In this document: positions 6,837 through 8,801 of the stretch, piece after piece
How the letters are laid out: the number at the start of each line of letters is the position of its first letter
Numbering within the stretch: position 1 is the first letter of the stretch
DNA from: Acidobacteriota bacterium
Lineage (GTDB): Bacteria; Acidobacteriota; Thermoanaerobaculia; Gp7-AA8
Assembly (NCBI GenBank): GCA_003222375.1
Contig: QHVX01000057.1
Span: 1 to 8,801 of the forward strand
Reading direction: 5' to 3'
Length of the DNA: 8,801 nucleotides
Notes under the pieces: generated by a model
The model's input: the letters and a program-made list of their open reading frames with translations, nothing else
The model's database searches: none
Told to the model about the DNA's origin: nothing
Translations under genes and position numbers: made by a program

Positions 6837-7250
6837 ATGAGCAACCTGCTTGCGTTTTTAATGCAGCAATCGGATAACGCCGGTGGTAACGCGGCTGCTA
6901 CCGGCATGGGCATCGGCATGATGATCGTGTGGCTGGCGATCGCCATCCTGATGATCGCGGCCTTCTGGAAAATTTTCGAGAAGGCAGGCGAGCCCGGTTG
7001 GGCGGCCATCATTCCGATCTACAACCTCTACGTTCTGCTCAAGGTAGCGGGCCGCCCGGGTTGGTGGATCATCCTGTATCTCATTCCGTTCGTGAACTTC
7101 ATCATCAGCATCGTCGTTTCCATCGATGTCGCCAAGCGATTCGGCAGGAGCACCGGTTTCGCTCTTGGCCTGGTCTTCTTGCCCTTCATCTTCTATCCGA
7201 TCCTGGCGTGGGGTGACGCGACGTACACCGCCGCGCCCGCGATGGCGTAA
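6837..7250 (+). CDS. DUF5684-like four-helix membrane protein
   Basis: A 137-residue integral membrane protein. Hydrophobic segments lie near residues 27-47, 56-71, 75-97 and 107-125. The pattern FEKAGEPGWAAIIPIYNLYVLLKVAGRPGWW, followed by LIPFVNFIISIVVSIDVAKRFG and a closing PFIFYPILAWGDATY, is characteristic of a widespread small family (DUF5684, sometimes annotated as signal peptidase I-associated). No signal-peptidase catalytic Ser/Lys pair is visible, so I do not claim enzymatic activity. The N-terminus is rich in Asn, Gly and Ala up to residue 22. No convincing promoter is seen in the 66 nt upstream, where TGATATCA at 6776-6783 is a short palindrome; cotranscription with the small membrane gene is possible. 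It ends before a perfect hairpin and is convergent with the DoxX-like gene. Confidence 0.8.
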   Translation: MSNLLAFLMQQSDNAGGNAAATGMGIGMMIVWLAIAILMIAAFWKIFEKAGEPGWAAIIPIYNLYVLLKVAGRPGWWIILYLIPFVNFIISIVVSIDVAKRFGRSTGFALGLVFLPFIFYPILAWGDATYTAAPAMA

Positions 7251-7265
7251 GCGACTTCTAGTTGT

Positions 7266-7292
7266 GTGGCACAGACACTCTGTCTGTGCCAC
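7266..7292. terminator. Perfect 12-bp hairpin between convergent genes
   Basis: GTGGCACAGACA (7266-7277), loop CTC, then the exact reverse complement (7281-7292). It lies 15 nt after the stop of the DUF5684-like gene and its last base is the final base of the DoxX-like gene's TAG stop. A short T-containing run (TACATCTTTT) follows on the plus strand. It probably ends transcription from one or both sides; its symmetry and sequence also suggest a dispersed REP-like unit. Confidence 0.7.
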
Positions 7293-7657
7293 TACATCTT
7301 TTCGAGCGTCGACTGACGCGACGCATAAACCACAAACGCCAAGCCGCCGATGACCAGCGGCGCGATGAGGCGCGTCAGTTCAGCATTGATGAGATGGGTG
7401 CCGAGCGCGCCCGCCATGAGTCCGATCAGCATCGCCGCAGCGGCTCGACGCCACTTCGGGATCAACACCGCAAGGCCGCCGAGAATCTCGAGCACGCCGA
7501 CGACACGTTCCGCACCCGCCGGATACCCCCAGCGCGCGAACCTCTCACTCCATCGCATCGCCGAGGGTCCTTGCAGCTTCGAGATGCCAACCAGGACAAA
7601 TACGACTGCCAGGAAAATGACGATCACCAGCACGGCTGCGCGGGGGAGTCTGATCAT
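7292..7657 (-). CDS. DoxX-like small membrane protein
   Basis: A 121-residue membrane protein of the DoxX/DoxD-like group. Four helices lie near residues 7-27, 50-67, 71-91 and 97-112. Family features are GISKLQG after helix 1, MRWSERFARWGYP in the connecting loop, VVGVLEILGGLAVLIPKWRRAAAAML across helices 2-3, and GALGTHL. Some members work in thiosulfate oxidation or redox stress; most have no assigned role and none can be fixed here. The start at 7657 is chosen because GGAGG stands 8 nt before it; the open frame extends further upstream but without this signal. It is divergent from the winged-helix regulator 81 nt away, a layout typical of a local regulator and its target. Confidence 0.85.
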   Translation of the reverse strand: MIRLPRAAVLVIVIFLAVVFVLVGISKLQGPSAMRWSERFARWGYPAGAERVVGVLEILGGLAVLIPKWRRAAAAMLIGLMAGALGTHLINAELTRLIAPLVIGGLAFVVYASRQSTLEKM

Positions 7658-7665
7658 TGTTGTAT

Positions 7666-7670
7666 CCTCC
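7666..7670 (-). promoter_or_regulatory. Shine-Dalgarno deciding the DoxX-like start
   Basis: Minus-strand GGAGG, 8 nt before the ATG at 7657. The other in-frame ATG at 7678 lies upstream of it and would not use this site. Confidence 0.7.
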
Positions 7671-7707
7671 AAAGACATCGAAGCATCGCGACCGCGCCTA
7701 TCCAACT

Positions 7708-7727
7708 CACAAACCCTCAAATTTGTG
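7708..7727. promoter_or_regulatory. Possible operator between the DoxX-like gene and the regulator
   Basis: CACAAA (7708-7713) and TTTGTG (7722-7727) form an inverted repeat with 8 nt between, overlapping the 8-bp palindrome CAAATTTG (7718-7725). It sits in the middle of the 81-nt divergent region, 11 nt before the regulator's start. Binding by the adjacent regulator is only an inference. Confidence 0.3.
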
Positions 7728-7738
7728 GTGATGTCCGC

Positions 7739-8221
7739 ATGCTGAAGACTTTTGGAGACTTTGAGTTTGATGATCGGCGGAGGACTCTCAGGGCCGGAAA
7801 GCACCGCGTCAGACTTACTGGACAAGCCGTCGATTTGCTTTGTCTGCTGCTTGAACGGCCAGGCGATGTGATCACTCGTGAAGAGATCCAGCGCAGGTTA
7901 TGGCCTGACACGAACGTTGCGTTCGAGCACAGTCTCGACGTGGTTGTCAGCCGCCTGCGAGCAGCTCTAGGCGAAAAGAGCGCGAGTGGCCGCTACATCG
8001 AGACAGTGCCCAGGAAAGGTTATCGCTTCATCGAGCGCGTGACCGCGAGGGCGGAGAAGCGGCTGCCCGGGGAATCGCGCCACTGGAATCGTCGATTGCG
8101 AACGTACGCGGCTGTAGCGATCCTTGCAGCGATCCTGGCAATCCTCTTCGCACGCACACGGTACGATAAGTTTGTACCATCCCAGCGTTCGCGAGCGTCA
8201 CCAACTATGCCTGCCCGATAG
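7739..8221 (+). CDS. OmpR-type winged-helix regulator with one transmembrane helix, no sensor domain
   Basis: A 160-residue protein. Residues about 4-99 are a full Trans_reg_C DNA-binding domain: FGDFEFDDRRRTLRAG, LTGQAVDLLCLLLERPGDVITREEI, LWPDTNVAFEHSLDVVVSRLRAALGE, and the closing YIETVPRKGYRFI. A helix at about 120-139 (LRTYAAVAILAAILAILFA) follows a basic linker, so the DNA-binding part faces the cytoplasm, as in CadC. Relatives, especially in Acidobacteriota, usually carry a long TPR or TolB-like domain after the helix; here only about 20 polar residues follow before the stop. No receiver domain is present. It may be a truncated copy or a natural short form. The ATG has no clear Shine-Dalgarno. 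Divergent from the DoxX-like gene, its likely target. Confidence 0.85.
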   Translation: MLKTFGDFEFDDRRRTLRAGKHRVRLTGQAVDLLCLLLERPGDVITREEIQRRLWPDTNVAFEHSLDVVVSRLRAALGEKSASGRYIETVPRKGYRFIERVTARAEKRLPGESRHWNRRLRTYAAVAILAAILAILFARTRYDKFVPSQRSRASPTMPAR

Positions 8222-8256
8222 GCCCGAGAACTTACGGAATTTGAAATGATAGGTTC

Positions 8257-8634
8257 ATGACCCCGAAGGAACAGTTCCTCGACGCCTACGATCGCGAGCA
8301 CGCGATCACGATGCGACTTCTCAAGTCGTACCCGAAAGAGAAACTCGATCTGAAGCCGCATGCGAAACTCAAGACCGCGCGTGAGCTGGCGTGGGTCTTC
8401 GCCATCGAATGCGGACTCGGAACGCGAGTCTGGCATGACGATTTCGCGAAAGGCGTTCCGGCAGGTGCTCCGCCCAAGCCGCCCGAGGATTGGAACGATC
8501 TGTTGTCCGCGCTCGAAAAAACGAACAAAGATTTTCGCGAGCTGGTGGCGTCGACGCCCGATGCGGAACTCGACGAGCAGGTTCACTTCCTCACCGGACC
8601 GAAGACCATGGGGGCGATGTCGCGACTCGCGTGA
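8257..8634 (+). pseudogene. DinB-family protein, C-terminally truncated
   Basis: The 125-residue reading frame matches the first part of a DinB-like four-helix-bundle protein: FLDAYDREHAITMRLLKSYPKEKLDLKPH, ARELAWVFAIECGL, PPKPPEDWNDLLSALEKTN and FLTGPKTMGAMSRL. In members of this subgroup, as I recall them, this point is followed by about 35-40 residues holding the last helix and a metal-binding HH motif (of the form DQIHHRGQ). Here the frame reads one Ala and stops, and none of the other frames downstream carries the missing part. The break lies about 20 nt before a set of octamer repeats, which suggests loss of the 3' end by rearrangement. A weak AGG (8251-8253) precedes the ATG. It could still be translated, but a folded metal-binding DinB protein is unlikely. 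Confidence 0.7.
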
Positions 8635-8650
8635 CCGCCCGCCACGCCCG

Positions 8651-8721
8651 GTTAGGACGTTGGGACGTTGGAATGTTAGAACGTAGCCGTGTCTGACATC
8701 CTGACATCCCAACGTCCCAAC
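8651..8721. repeat. Inverted pair of degenerate octamer-repeat arrays
   Basis: The left part reads as consecutive 8-nt units, AGGACGTT, GGGACGTT, GGAATGTT and AGAACGTA. The right part reads TGACATCC, TGACATCC, CAACGTCC, CAAC. The two are inverted copies: 8659-8676 pairs with 8704-8721 over 18 positions with one mismatch, leaving a 27-nt centre. The reverse complement of the right part has the same GGGACGTT theme. This is a foldback built from short tandem repeats, unlike the coding sequence on either side, and lies at the broken end of the DinB-like gene. Confidence 0.8.
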
Positions 8722-8801
8722 TGGTTTACAGACTTCTTCTCCGGCATGGCCGTCGATTTCTGGATGGCGGCCGCCCCTCCGCCCGATGAGGACATCGCAT
8801 T
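8689..8801 (+). CDS. N-terminus of a probable SAM-dependent methyltransferase (partial, runs off the window)
   Basis: An open frame from the stop at 8677-8679 to the window end. From 8722 it reads WFTDFFSGMAVDFWMAAAPPPDEDIA, which resembles the N-terminal segment before the SAM-binding Rossmann domain in a group of class I methyltransferases. The cofactor motif would lie beyond the window, so the call rests on this segment alone. The only conventional start upstream of the conserved segment is GTG at 8689; the next ATG at 8740 falls inside it. No Shine-Dalgarno is visible. With the GTG start, the first 11 residues (VSDILTSQRPN) are encoded by the octamer-repeat arm. The substrate is unknown. 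Confidence 0.5.
   Translation, partial: MSDILTSQRPNWFTDFFSGMAVDFWMAAAPPPDEDIA

Noticed and set aside
8160..8178. GGTAC-N9-GTACC inverted repeat near the end of the winged-helix gene
   Set aside because: Only 5-bp arms, inside coding sequence, with no T-run or promoter nearby.

Overview
The window looks like a GC-rich chromosome segment from an environmental bacterium, most likely Acidobacteriota. That placement is an inference from gene families: a carboxypeptidase-regulatory-domain (Oar-like) TonB-dependent transporter, a membrane-anchored OmpR-type winged-helix regulator, a DinB-family protein, and intergenic palindromes and octamer repeats. No rRNA, tRNA, phage, transposase or CRISPR sequence was seen.

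Left part (22-2234, minus strand): a tightly packed four-gene unit reading vapB, vapC, ansA, TMEM175-type channel. Each gene overlaps the next by 1, 1 and 14 nt. A type II VapBC toxin-antitoxin pair is therefore joined to a cytoplasmic type I L-asparaginase and a potassium-channel-like membrane protein. vapB may be leaderless. vapC and ansA lack good ribosome binding sites and probably rely on stop/start coupling. The channel gene has a TTG start with a good Shine-Dalgarno inside the end of ansA.

Middle (2235-5246): a 113-bp divergent intergenic region carries a strong extended -10 promoter wrapped in two inverted repeats. It drives a 924-residue outer-membrane TonB-dependent receptor. A 123-bp GC-rich composite palindrome follows, sitting between this gene and the convergent amidohydrolase.

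Right-middle (5246-7657): a secreted metal-dependent amidohydrolase (minus strand), divergent from a small one-helix membrane protein (plus strand). Next come a DUF5684-like four-helix membrane protein (plus strand) and, convergent to it across a perfect 12-bp hairpin, a DoxX-like protein (minus strand).

Right end (7739-8801, plus strand): a short winged-helix regulator with a transmembrane helix but no sensor domain, then a DinB-family gene that lost its C-terminal part, then an inverted set of degenerate octamer repeats, then the start of what looks like a SAM-dependent methyltransferase. The methyltransferase's only plausible start codon and first residues lie inside the repeat. This end looks like a zone of rearrangement.

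I see no obviously new multi-gene defence system. The most notable points are the VapBC-asparaginase-channel unit, the repeat-encoded N-terminus of the methyltransferase, the truncated DinB gene, and the palindrome-rich promoter of the TonB receptor.
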